Notes: a model not told the origin generated them from the sequence alone. DNA of 7,131 nt from JANQQZ01 sp039187315 (GCA_039187315.1 JBCCZQ010000102.1:1-7131), one strand, 5' to 3'. Shown: positions 1-6,506, numbered from the stretch's first letter. Numbers and translations are program-made.

Positions 1-2
1 GC

Positions 3-803
3 CCGGGAACACTCGCCGGTAGGGTCCGGGGCCTGCGCCCCCCGGTGCCCACGCCGCGGGGCCGCGCAATCGCCGCGGCCGCGAGCCTGTACTCGTCCTT
101 CGGTGCCCTAAAACCTGACGGACACGGGTTCCTGCCAGGCCTGCCCGTCCTGCTCGGTGCACTGAGCGACGAAGACCCCGAGGAGCGCAAGCAGATCGCC
201 ATCACGATTCAGGGCCTCTCGCTTGCGCAGCGTTCGAGCTTGTTCTACGACATGGCCTATCGGGATGCCCTCGACGAGCCCCTGCCGCCAGAGATCGGCG
301 AGTACGACGATCTCTACGGCCGTCCCGACGCGTTCGCCGAACGTGTGCTCAGCGATATCGATCACGAGGATCCGCGGCTTGCGCTGCTCGCGCTCTACGC
401 ATCGGCCTCGCTCGGTGCGCCGCACACCGACCGCGCGGCACAGCGGCTCATCCCGCTGATCGAGAACGCGGACAGCCCGCTCCATGAGCAAGCATGGAAC
501 AACGCGATCGCGATGCTCCAGCGCGAGCCGGGCTCGATCCCGCTGGACACGTTAATCACCGCCGCGATCGAGCAGCGCGTTCTACCCGAATCGCTCGGCC
601 GTATGCTGACCCTCACTGAGCACACCGACACCATGCCTCCGGTCCTACTCGATGCCATCCTCGAAGCATTCGCGAATCGGGAGCCCGGCACCACCACGCT
701 GAGCATGCAGCGGTCGTGGGGATCGTCGTGGCTCAAGGACGGCCGGCTTACTCCCGAACAGATCGATCGTGTCCGACGAGAACTGCTCGACGAGAACGGC
801 TAG
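3..803 (+). CDS. Hypothetical helical protein, probably 5'-truncated by the window edge
   Basis: I do not recognise this protein. The first start codon inside the window is a GTG at 45 (252 residues), but the frame stays open to the left edge with no stop, and no convincing ribosome binding site precedes the GTG, so the real start may lie outside. Numbered from the GTG, it is acidic, has no cysteine, and is mostly predicted helix. Residues about 110-160 (an Ala/Leu-rich helix, a short turn, a second helix ending in a loop, then a third) look loosely like HEAT or Armadillo-type helical pairs, but I cannot assign a family. There is no signal peptide or membrane segment in the visible part. The C-terminus is charged (LTPEQIDRVRRELLDENG). 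It converges on the amidohydrolase gene and its TAG shares four bases with that gene's TAG. The coding call rests on an open frame with a good GC-rich codon pattern. The function is unknown. Confidence 0.68.
   Translation, partial: PGTLAGRVRGLRPPVPTPRGRAIAAAASLYSSFGALKPDGHGFLPGLPVLLGALSDEDPEERKQIAITIQGLSLAQRSSLFYDMAYRDALDEPLPPEIGEYDDLYGRPDAFAERVLSDIDHEDPRLALLALYASASLGAPHTDRAAQRLIPLIENADSPLHEQAWNNAIAMLQREPGSIPLDTLITAAIEQRVLPESLGRMLTLTEHTDTMPPVLLDAILEAFANREPGTTTLSMQRSWGSSWLKDGRLTPEQIDRVRRELLDENG
800..803. other. Shared CTAG palindrome holding two convergent stop codons
   Basis: Read on the plus strand, TAG at 801-803 ends the helical protein gene. Read on the minus strand, TAG at 802-800 ends the amidohydrolase gene. 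The two coding regions therefore overlap by exactly the four bases CTAG, and there is no intergenic space for a terminator. Confidence 0.9.
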
Positions 804-2035
804 TCAGCCCTGCCCAGCGCAAGCGTGCAGAACGCCTCGACGCCCATCGCGATCGCATCGTCGTTGAAGTCGAACGTCGCCGTGTGCAGCGCAAGCGGCT
901 CGCCAGCGTCCTGGGGCTTCGTGCCCAGGAAGAAGAAGCAGGCCGGCACATGCTTGCCGTAGTAGCTGAAGTCCTCGCCACCCATGACGGGCCGGTCGAC
1001 GATGCCGATGCGTTCGCCGCCGAAGACGCTGCGCAGCGTAGCGATCGCTCGATCGGTCGTGGCCTCGTCGTTGCGCGTGACCGGGTAGCCGTGGGTCCAG
1101 TCGATATCCGCCTCGCATCCGTGTGCGCGTGCCGTGCCCTGCGCGATCACGCGGACACGCTCTTCGAGCGTGGCACGGACCTCGGGCAGCAGCGCACGGG
1201 TCGTGCCCTCGAGCTCGACCGCGTCCGGGATGATGTTGTCGACCGTGCCGCCCTCGATGCGACCGATCGTGCATACGCCCGCGTCGAGCGGGCCTATGCC
1301 ACGGCTTACTGCGGTTTGCAGGCCCACGACGATCGCGCTCGCCGCCACGACCGGGTCCTTGCAGTTGTGCGGCCAGGCCGCGTGCCCGCCTTTGCCTCGG
1401 ACCGTGATCAGGAACTCGTCGGTCGAGGCCATCAGCGGCCCCGGGCGTGTCCTGATCGTGCCAAGCGCCTGCGACGGCCAGCCGTGCAGCCCGTAGATCC
1501 GCTCGACGGGAGCCCCGATGCCGCCGCCAGGATCACCGAGCAGCGCGCCGTCGGCACACATCTTCTCGCCGCCGCCGCCGTTCTCCTCGCCGGGCTGAAA
1601 GACGAATGTCACGGGCCTTGGACGGTCGGCCACGCGGCTGAGCACGCGCGCTGCGCCGAGCAGCATCGCCGTATGCCCGTCGTGCCCACAGGCATGCATC
1701 ACCCCCGGCCGCTCGCTGGCGTAGGGCAGCCCGGTGACCTCGGTGATGGGCAACGCGTCGATGTCCGCGCGCAGCGCGATGCAATCAAGCCGAGCGTTGT
1801 CAGTCTGGGCGCCGTCGGTCGCGGGCAGGTGCGCGACGATCCCCGTCCCGCCTGCGAGCCCCGCCTTGAACGCGATGCCCAGCTTCGTCAGCTCATCGGC
1901 GATCCGACCGCTCGTATCGTGTTCCTGGAAACTCAGCTCCGGACGTCGGTGCAGATCACGCCGGATCGCCACCAGCTCGGGGAGTGCATCGTCGATCAGC
2001 GTGGGGATAGGAGCGGTCATCGCATCGGTCGGCAT
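800..2035 (-). CDS. M20 family metal-dependent amidohydrolase (M20D, N-acyl-amino-acid/hippurate hydrolase-like)
   Basis: Cytosolic two-metal hydrolase of the M20D type, whose members cleave the amide bond of N-acyl amino acids, hippurate or auxin conjugates. The substrate here cannot be read from sequence. In the longest frame (from a TTG at 2113, 437 residues) the hallmarks are: LRADIDALPI at 114-123; MHACGHDGH at 139-147, with metal ligands Cys142 and His144; QPGEEN at 173-178, with the catalytic/metal Glu pair 176-177; GLHGWP, with His210; the lid/dimerisation domain at about 225-345, with GKGGHAAWPH; GGED at 378-381; and the last metal ligand His410 in LHTATFDFND. All expected metal ligands are present, so it should be active. 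I chose the ATG at 2035 (411 residues) because the N-terminal 26 residues of the longer frame look non-native and would overlap the upstream gene. An ATG at 2020 is also possible. None of these starts has a clear ribosome binding site. There is no signal peptide. It is the last gene of the minus-strand block, 67 bases after the lipoprotein stop. The family is certain, the substrate is not. Confidence 0.95.
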   Translation of the reverse strand: MPTDAMTAPIPTLIDDALPELVAIRRDLHRRPELSFQEHDTSGRIADELTKLGIAFKAGLAGGTGIVAHLPATDGAQTDNARLDCIALRADIDALPITEVTGLPYASERPGVMHACGHDGHTAMLLGAARVLSRVADRPRPVTFVFQPGEENGGGGEKMCADGALLGDPGGGIGAPVERIYGLHGWPSQALGTIRTRPGPLMASTDEFLITVRGKGGHAAWPHNCKDPVVAASAIVVGLQTAVSRGIGPLDAGVCTIGRIEGGTVDNIIPDAVELEGTTRALLPEVRATLEERVRVIAQGTARAHGCEADIDWTHGYPVTRNDEATTDRAIATLRSVFGGERIGIVDRPVMGGEDFSYYGKHVPACFFFLGTKPQDAGEPLALHTATFDFNDDAIAMGVEAFCTLALGRAD

Positions 2036-2102
2036 CGTGGATCGTAGTTGGGCGTTGGTGACGGGTCCTTTCGGGGAGCCGTGAACCCGACGCACAGGTC
2101 GC

Positions 2103-3245
2103 TTACAGGCCAAGCACCTCGCGCGCGACCCGCCGGGCCTCCTCGATCGACGCCGCGACCGCTTCCAGCTCCGGCTCGGCGGGGCTCGGGTTGACCGTCC
2201 CAGGATGGGAGGCGGCGAGCTCGCCGGCCAGATCCAGACGCACCGGCACGTTCCGAGAGTCGCTGCCCATCAGCAGCCGCTCCCCCTCCGGGCTGAGCAG
2301 GAATTCGATGAATGCGCCCGCCTCCGGTGCATTTGGACCCCCGGCAACCCGCGCCACCGTGTTCGGGATCGACAGCGCGCCGAAGCCCATCAGCGGCGCA
2401 ACCGTCTCGGGCGTCGCGCCCGCGGCGCTGCCAGTCTCATCAGATTCGTACACGGCTCCGATCGGCCAGCCGCGTTCCTGCGCGACCCAGACATCGTCGG
2501 TGTCGGTCAGACCGAGCTCGATCTCCCCGTCCGCGATGGCGCGGACGACGGCCGAGTTTGAGTCGTAGAGCCTGAGCCCGTTGGCCTCCATCGCCGAGAG
2601 CCACGAGTGCGTCGGACCCGGCCCCCAGAGATGCACCAGCGTCGCCATGTGCCCGACGGTCGTCCCGAACAGCGGACGGGCCATGCCGACCCTGCCCTCC
2701 CAGGCCGGCTCGGCCAGATCGCGGAGCGTGCGCGGGACGTCGGCATCTTCGATCTTGCGCGTGTCGTAGGCGATGACCCGTGCGCGGCGCCCGAAGCCGT
2801 ACCACGTCGAGTCCGCCGCGCGTGACATCGTCGGCCACGCCCCGCCGAACTCCGACTCGGCCTCGCGAGCGGTCCACGGCTCAAGCACCCCCGCCTCGGC
2901 GAGCCGAACGGTGTAGAACGGCTCACTCGACCACCAGACGTCCGCCGCCGGGCGGTTCTCGGTGTGCTCGTCGAGCAGGCGCTGGTACAGCCCGACGGTC
3001 TTGGTCGCCTCGGTATCGCCGACATCGATCACCTCGATGCCGCTGCGCAGCTCGAAGGCATCGAACACCGCGCGAGCCAGGTAATCGTCGGCACTGGTGT
3101 AAACCACGACCTGTCGGGCCGGGCCATCGGACGCCTGATCCGACGCCGGCCGGCTTGGCTCGGCCGAATCGCCGCAGCCCACGAGCCAGAGCAGCGGGCA
3201 GACGAGAAGCAGACGGGTCACGAGAGCGAGATCGATCGTGGTCAC
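2103..3245 (-). CDS. Extracellular solute-binding lipoprotein, FbpA/FutA-like (ABC uptake family 1)
   Basis: A periplasmic-binding-fold protein of the kind that delivers a ligand to an ABC importer. It is 380 residues from a GTG start. A GGAG lies 8 bases upstream and supports that start, though a GTG eight codons in would give a tighter signal peptide. The signal peptide ends in a lipobox, LVGC, with Cys24 as the lipidation site, so it is tethered to a membrane. A Ser/Asp/Pro linker follows. The mature fold begins with QVVVYTSADDYLARAVFDAF at about 45-64, then TEATKTVGLYQRLL (78-91), PADVWWSSEPFYTVRLAEAGVL (99-120; parts typical of the ferric-binding group), FGRRARVIAYDTRKI (151-165), AWEGRVGMARPLFGTT (181-196) and IPNTVA (293-298) before FIEFLLSPEGERLL. 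At the place where FbpA and FutA usually have a Tyr-Tyr iron-binding pair, this protein reads GLTDTDDVW (245-253). I therefore do not call it an iron binder. I recall a related subfamily with the same TDTDD signature. No permease or ATPase gene is next to it in the window. Confidence 0.92.
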   Translation of the reverse strand: MTTIDLALVTRLLLVCPLLWLVGCGDSAEPSRPASDQASDGPARQVVVYTSADDYLARAVFDAFELRSGIEVIDVGDTEATKTVGLYQRLLDEHTENRPAADVWWSSEPFYTVRLAEAGVLEPWTAREAESEFGGAWPTMSRAADSTWYGFGRRARVIAYDTRKIEDADVPRTLRDLAEPAWEGRVGMARPLFGTTVGHMATLVHLWGPGPTHSWLSAMEANGLRLYDSNSAVVRAIADGEIELGLTDTDDVWVAQERGWPIGAVYESDETGSAAGATPETVAPLMGFGALSIPNTVARVAGGPNAPEAGAFIEFLLSPEGERLLMGSDSRNVPVRLDLAGELAASHPGTVNPSPAEPELEAVAASIEEARRVAREVLGL

Positions 3246-3253
3246 TGGGCTGG

Positions 3254-3257
3254 CTCC
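3254..3257 (-). promoter_or_regulatory. Ribosome binding site of the solute-binding lipoprotein gene
   Basis: On the minus strand GGAG is followed by eight bases and then the GTG at 3245. This supports the longer GTG start over the internal GTG at 3221. Confidence 0.6.
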
Positions 3258-3277
3258 GCCAAGGGTCGGTCCATCAA

Positions 3278-3291
3278 CTCGGCGGGCCGAG
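3278..3291 (-). repeat. Intercistronic inverted repeat between the coiled-coil and lipoprotein genes
   Basis: CTCGGC and GCCGAG arms of six bases surround two bases (equivalently five-base arms around a four-base loop). It begins two bases beyond the TGA of the coiled-coil gene on the minus strand. No T-run follows, so it is a poor intrinsic terminator. It could be an mRNA-stabilising or partial-termination hairpin that lowers expression of the next gene, or chance in GC-rich DNA. Confidence 0.35.
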
Positions 3292-3292
3292 G

Positions 3293-5062
3293 TCAGCCGT
3301 CGCCGTCCGCCGACGCCTCCGGCGCTGACGGTTCTTGTTCATCGTCCGCACGACGCTCGAGAGCCCCGAAATAGCGCATCACCGCGTTCTCATAGGCCCT
3401 GGGAACGCGCATGGATTCGACGGCATCCGCCGCGTCGCTCGAGGCAGCCTTGGCTGCGACGGCGAAGTCGGCCCGCGATTCGCCGCGCACCTGGCCCTCG
3501 TACACGAGCCGCGAGCCGATGATCGGGCCGTCGGTCGTCCTAACCGGCGACCGGGCCGCGGTCGTGCGGGTGCTGGTCTCGCGTGCCTCCGGGCTGGGGC
3601 CGAAGCCCTGTCCCGCTCCGCCCGAGCCCTGGCTCTGCTGAGAAGGGTCGCCGGCCGACCACTCGCCCACGCCGGGCGTACCGCTGCCAGCGCCCACGCC
3701 CCGGCCGAGCTGGAACGCGCCCTGCTGCGCGCTGGCGAGCATCGATTGGAGCGACTGCATGTCCTGGCTGAGCATCTCCAGGTCGGAGAGCTGCCCAGCG
3801 AGTGCATCCGCCGCGGACTGCATCTGCGACAAGGACGAGCCGCTCTCGCTCATCATCGCCTGTGCCATCTGCCCGAGCCCGTCGCCGAGCGCGTTGCACT
3901 GGGCGGCGCTTTCCGCAGCCGCCTGCGCCTGCTCCATCAGCGCCTGCCGCTGCTCGGGCGAGAGCCCCTCGAGCTGCTCCAGGGCGCGCTCGAGTGCCTG
4001 CGGATCCGAGGCGGCCTGCGCTGCGGCCTGCGCTGCCTGGGACCGGCTCATGCCCGCCTGCTGGAGCGAACGCTCGAGGGCCGACTGCTCCTGGGCCATC
4101 CGTGCAAGCTGACCGCTGAGCGACTCGAGCTGCTGCGCGAGCCGCTCGCGCTCCTCGCCGCCCAGCTCGCCGGAGCGCAGCTGCTCGGCCAGGGATTCCA
4201 GCGCGCGCTTGGCGTCGTCGAACTCACCTCGTGCGAGCGAGCGGGACAGCTCCTCCGCCGGTCCCGGACCCGGCTGACGCAGACGCCGGAGAGATTGCTC
4301 GAGTGCGTCGCGGGCCCGCTGCTCGGGCGTGTCGATCTGCTCGGCGACCTGATCGGCCAGGTTCGTCAGCTCCTTCACGGCCGCGGAACGGATCGCCTCG
4401 GGCGTCATCTGCTCGGGGGTGCCCAGCGCGTCGGCCGTGTCATTCTCGCTGAACGCGACGTCGATACCCAGCCGCTCGGCCTGCTCGGCGAGCGCGGCGG
4501 TCGTCGCCTCAACCTCGGCCTGGGCCTGCCGCGCCTCGGCCTGTTCGCGTTCAGCGGGATCCTCGCCCTCAAACCAGCCGCGGATGTCGGGCGCGGGCAG
4601 CAGCACCGCCCCCACAGCCACGACCACTGCGACAGCGGGCGCGGGCCACGAGCGCGGCGCTTCGATCGGCATCGTCCGGCGCAGGTCAACCCCGGCGGCC
4701 ACGCGTTGCGCCTGGGCCACCGTCGCGCGCGACCACGCATCATCCGACGCTTCCACGCACAACGCCGTCGACACCGCCTCGCGCATCCCGGCGCGTTCAT
4801 CGATCATCCGGCCGAGTGCCACCCCCCGCTCCGTCCGCGCGGCGGCCCACACCAGTCCAACCGCGATGCCGAAAAACGCGGCGGCGCCCAACGCCCACCA
4901 CCAGCCCGAGGCGTCCGCGGGCGACCAGACAAGCGACGAGACGATGCGCCACAACGCGACCAGCCCGAGCGCGACGGTCAGCCCGATCGCGGCTATAGCA
5001 AGAGCTCGATTCAGCGCAGCTCGGCGCCAGACGCGTCGCAGCAGGCCGTGCACGGTGTCCAT
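3293..5062 (-). CDS. Membrane-anchored coiled-coil protein with C-terminal VPxxYxxxVxxYF motif (DUF4175-like)
   Basis: The frame is open to a TTG at 5176, but the ATG at 5062 has GAGGAG eight bases upstream and starts a sensible membrane protein (MDTVHGLLRRVWRRAALNRA), so I use it (589 residues). Numbering from this Met: two adjacent membrane helices at about 19-41 and 54-75; then a segment with GRMIDERAGMREAVSTAL (84-101), the pattern I associate with DUF4175-type proteins; and a third hydrophobic helix at about 140-157. A long Glu/Gln/Ala-rich coiled coil follows, about 167-447, with a Met/Gln/Ser-rich stretch near 395-445. A Gly/Ser/Gln-rich linker spans about 451-490. The C-terminal tail contains RLVYEGQVRGESRADFAVAA and VPRAYENAVMRYFGALERR (about 553-571). 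In planctomycetes and Bacteroidetes such proteins often lie near MoxR ATPase, DUF58 and von Willebrand-domain genes and are thought to be envelope-associated, but none of those partners is in this window. It heads the minus-strand block. The biochemical function is unknown. Confidence 0.92.
   Translation of the reverse strand: MDTVHGLLRRVWRRAALNRALAIAAIGLTVALGLVALWRIVSSLVWSPADASGWWWALGAAAFFGIAVGLVWAAARTERGVALGRMIDERAGMREAVSTALCVEASDDAWSRATVAQAQRVAAGVDLRRTMPIEAPRSWPAPAVAVVVAVGAVLLPAPDIRGWFEGEDPAEREQAEARQAQAEVEATTAALAEQAERLGIDVAFSENDTADALGTPEQMTPEAIRSAAVKELTNLADQVAEQIDTPEQRARDALEQSLRRLRQPGPGPAEELSRSLARGEFDDAKRALESLAEQLRSGELGGEERERLAQQLESLSGQLARMAQEQSALERSLQQAGMSRSQAAQAAAQAASDPQALERALEQLEGLSPEQRQALMEQAQAAAESAAQCNALGDGLGQMAQAMMSESGSSLSQMQSAADALAGQLSDLEMLSQDMQSLQSMLASAQQGAFQLGRGVGAGSGTPGVGEWSAGDPSQQSQGSGGAGQGFGPSPEARETSTRTTAARSPVRTTDGPIIGSRLVYEGQVRGESRADFAVAAKAASSDAADAVESMRVPRAYENAVMRYFGALERRADDEQEPSAPEASADGDG
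4011..4034 (-). repeat. Perfect two-copy 12-base tandem repeat inside the coiled-coil gene
   Basis: The unit GCGGCCTGCGCT occurs twice back to back. On the coding strand it encodes an Ala/Gln repeat (part of QAAQAAAQAAS) within the coiled coil. It is in frame and changes only the helix length by multiples of four residues, so it may be a site of slippage-driven length variation. Confidence 0.7.
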
Positions 5063-5070
5063 CCCGGTCG

Positions 5071-5076
5071 CTCCTC
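5071..5076 (-). promoter_or_regulatory. Ribosome binding site of the coiled-coil membrane protein gene
   Basis: GAGGAG on the minus strand lies eight bases before the ATG at 5062. It is the strongest Shine-Dalgarno match in the window and decides this start against the upstream TTG (5176) and ATGs (5164, 5107). Confidence 0.75.
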
Positions 5077-5083
5077 TTGCCTC

Positions 5084-5100
5084 AGGCGGGTGTACCGCCT
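5084..5100 (-). repeat. Small inverted repeat just upstream of the coiled-coil gene's ribosome binding site
   Basis: AGGCGG and CCGCCT form a perfect six-base stem around a five-base loop. The stem ends seven bases before the GAGGAG on the minus strand. In the mRNA leader it could influence ribosome access or be an operator half-site pair. It could also be chance in GC-rich DNA. Confidence 0.35.
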
Positions 5101-5118
5101 CGAACATGCAGACGCATA

Positions 5119-5136
5119 CCGGTTCGTTCCGGTTCG
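5119..5136. repeat. Direct repeat of CCGGTTCG with 10-base period in the divergent region
   Basis: CCGGTTCG occurs at 5119-5126 and again at 5129-5136, exactly ten bases apart, about one helical turn. Such spacing places the two copies on the same face of the DNA, as in tandem binding sites for a regulator. No regulator is encoded nearby, so the role is speculative. Confidence 0.4.
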
Positions 5137-5216
5137 CGCGGCCGATCCACCCTCCGCCTGACATTCTACAAACCAACCTCCGGATGGTGGCGGAGACGCC
5201 CGGCTAGGCTCGTCGG

Positions 5217-6506
5217 ATGCAGCCGCCCGGCACCGCCAGCCTGCCCGATATCGATCAATCGCGGGCCCGCCTCGCCCGGGACCACCCGGGGTGGCACGCG
5301 GCACACATCATCAGCGGGTTTGCTTTTCTGCTCAGCCTCGGGGGGCCGATCACGCCCCTCGAACTCGCCGGCGCCCCGCTGATGCTCGTGACCGCCCTGC
5401 GCCTGCCGCATACGTGGCGGCTCTACGCCTACCCCGAGGGCGGCCTGTTCCGGCAACCGGTGATGCTGGCCGTGCTCGCATGGCTTGGCTGGGCGCTGCT
5501 CGCCTTTGCGTGGTCGCCCGACCGTGCGCACGCGCTAGACGAGTTCGGCAGCGTCCGCTGGCTCTGGGTCCCGATTGCGCTCTGGCCCGTGCTCGACCGC
5601 AGGCTGCTGTTCGTCGTGGCGCTCTGCCTGGGCATGGTCGGGCTGCACGCCTCCCAAGCGACGCAGTGGCTCGCCAACAGGTTCGGCTGGGAGTCCCTGG
5701 ACTTCGACCACTACCCCGACCGCATCAGCGGGTGGAACGCGCCGGTCGTGTGCGGCTCGCTTCTCACGGCGATGCTGGGCGTCCACCTCGGGCCGGCGCT
5801 CCTGCTCCGCGGCGGTTTGGCCTGGGTCGCGCGCGGTGCCGCAGGGATCACGCTCGTCGCGTTGATCGCCACGGGTACACGCGGGGCGTGGATCGCTGCG
5901 GCGGCGCTCATCGGCCTAGCCGTGCTTGTCGCGGTCCGGAGGCGCAGCCGTGCCGGCGTGCGCACGTTCGCGGTCCTCGGTGTGCTCGCGCTGCCGGTGC
6001 TGATCGGCGGCTGGTTTGTCGTGGGCGATGGCATCCGCTCGCGCGTTGATGAGGCCTCGCGCGAAATCAACGCGGTCCTGACCGATGCGAATTACCACAC
6101 CAGCACAGGCGGGCGGATCATCATGTGGAAGTGGGCCGGCGAGGCCGTCGCGGCGCGCCCGATCACGGGTATCGGCACTGGCGGCTACCAGGCGTGGGTG
6201 AACGGGCAACAGGCCCAGCGTGGCATCGACCCGAAGACCCAGCGTGTGCTCGCGCATGCGCACGGCACGCTGATCCACATCGCTGCCGTCCAAGGGGTCA
6301 TCGGGCTCGCGCTGGCGGTCGTGGTAATCGCAGCCGCGTTCCGGACCCGCTTCGACGGGGCTGGGACCTACGGCTGCGGACTCGGCCTCGGGCTGCTCGG
6401 GCTGCTGCTCGCTGGTGTGTTCGACAGCGTGCACATCAATGCACAGACATCGGCGATGCTGGCGGTGCTCATTACGCTGCGGCTTCCCGCGCGCGCGGGC
6501 CCCTAG
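5217..6506 (+). CDS. O-antigen ligase / polymerase-like polytopic membrane protein (WaaL/Wzy_C family)
   Basis: An inner-membrane protein of 429 residues with about ten to twelve hydrophobic helices, interrupted by one long non-membrane stretch at about 272-350. This family transfers or polymerises lipid-linked glycans on the outer face of the membrane. Family marks seen: TGTRGAW at 219-225 at the start of a helix, with Arg222 matching the conserved periplasmic arginine; GGRIIMWKWAGEAVAARPITGIGTGGYQ spanning 298-325, the usual RxxxWxxA...PxxGxGxG block; and AHAHGTLIHIAAVQGVIGL around 346-364, where the conserved ligase histidine lies (His347, His349 or His354). The ATG start is firm on its 5' side because an in-frame TAG lies only four codons upstream (5205-5207), although no ribosome binding site is visible. 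No glycosyltransferase or sugar-nucleotide gene is in the window, so the glycan is unknown, and a bacterial polymerase rather than a lipid A ligase is possible. It converges on the small lipoprotein gene, sharing CTAG. Confidence 0.92.
   Translation: MQPPGTASLPDIDQSRARLARDHPGWHAAHIISGFAFLLSLGGPITPLELAGAPLMLVTALRLPHTWRLYAYPEGGLFRQPVMLAVLAWLGWALLAFAWSPDRAHALDEFGSVRWLWVPIALWPVLDRRLLFVVALCLGMVGLHASQATQWLANRFGWESLDFDHYPDRISGWNAPVVCGSLLTAMLGVHLGPALLLRGGLAWVARGAAGITLVALIATGTRGAWIAAAALIGLAVLVAVRRRSRAGVRTFAVLGVLALPVLIGGWFVVGDGIRSRVDEASREINAVLTDANYHTSTGGRIIMWKWAGEAVAARPITGIGTGGYQAWVNGQQAQRGIDPKTQRVLAHAHGTLIHIAAVQGVIGLALAVVVIAAAFRTRFDGAGTYGCGLGLGLLGLLLAGVFDSVHINAQTSAMLAVLITLRLPARAGP
6503..6506. other. 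Second shared CTAG palindrome holding two convergent stop codons
   Basis: The plus-strand TAG at 6504-6506 ends the ligase-like gene and the minus-strand TAG at 6505-6503 ends the small lipoprotein gene. The arrangement is identical to that at 800-803, again leaving no intergenic space. Confidence 0.9.

Larger units (their letters stand above)
5063..5216. promoter_or_regulatory. Divergent intergenic region with candidate promoter elements
   Basis: These 154 bases separate the coiled-coil gene (minus) from the O-antigen-ligase-like gene (plus), so promoters for both directions should lie here. The least GC-rich stretch is at about 5160-5176. On the minus strand TAGAAT (5169-5164) matches a -10 box at five of six positions, but I find no -35 at the usual spacing. 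On the plus strand CTGACA at 5158-5163 resembles a -35 box, with no matching -10. Neither promoter is secure. The region also holds the hairpin and direct repeat listed separately. Confidence 0.45.

Noticed and set aside
716..2047. Open frame of 443 codons on the plus strand opposite the amidohydrolase gene
   Set aside because: It is a mirror of the M20 gene, which has all its catalytic motifs. The plus-strand product is Arg/Ala/Asp-rich without domains and overlaps the helical protein gene.
2041..2102. Possible terminator hairpin between the lipoprotein and amidohydrolase genes (CGGGT...ACCCG)
   Set aside because: The arms are only five bases around a long loop and no T-run follows.
2036..2113. 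N-terminal extension of the amidohydrolase to the TTG at 2113
   Set aside because: It would overlap the lipoprotein gene, begins with a TTG, and adds a basic stretch not expected before the M20 domain. The AAAGGA at 2066-2071 is too far from the ATG at 2035 to act as its ribosome binding site.
3335..5161. Open frame of 608 codons on the plus strand opposite the coiled-coil gene
   Set aside because: It lies antisense to a convincing membrane/coiled-coil gene with a strong ribosome binding site. Its Arg/Leu/His/Gly-rich composition is what the reverse strand of Ala/Gln/Glu-rich, GC-rich codons gives.
5063..5176. N-terminal extension of the coiled-coil protein to the ATG at 5164 or TTG at 5176
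   Set aside because: The extra residues include several Cys and no family pattern, while GAGGAG is placed ideally for the ATG at 5062.
5152..5195. Inverted repeat CTCCGCC / GGCGGAG in the divergent region
   Set aside because: Seven-base arms separated by 30 bases in GC-rich DNA are easily chance, and the arms do not extend.
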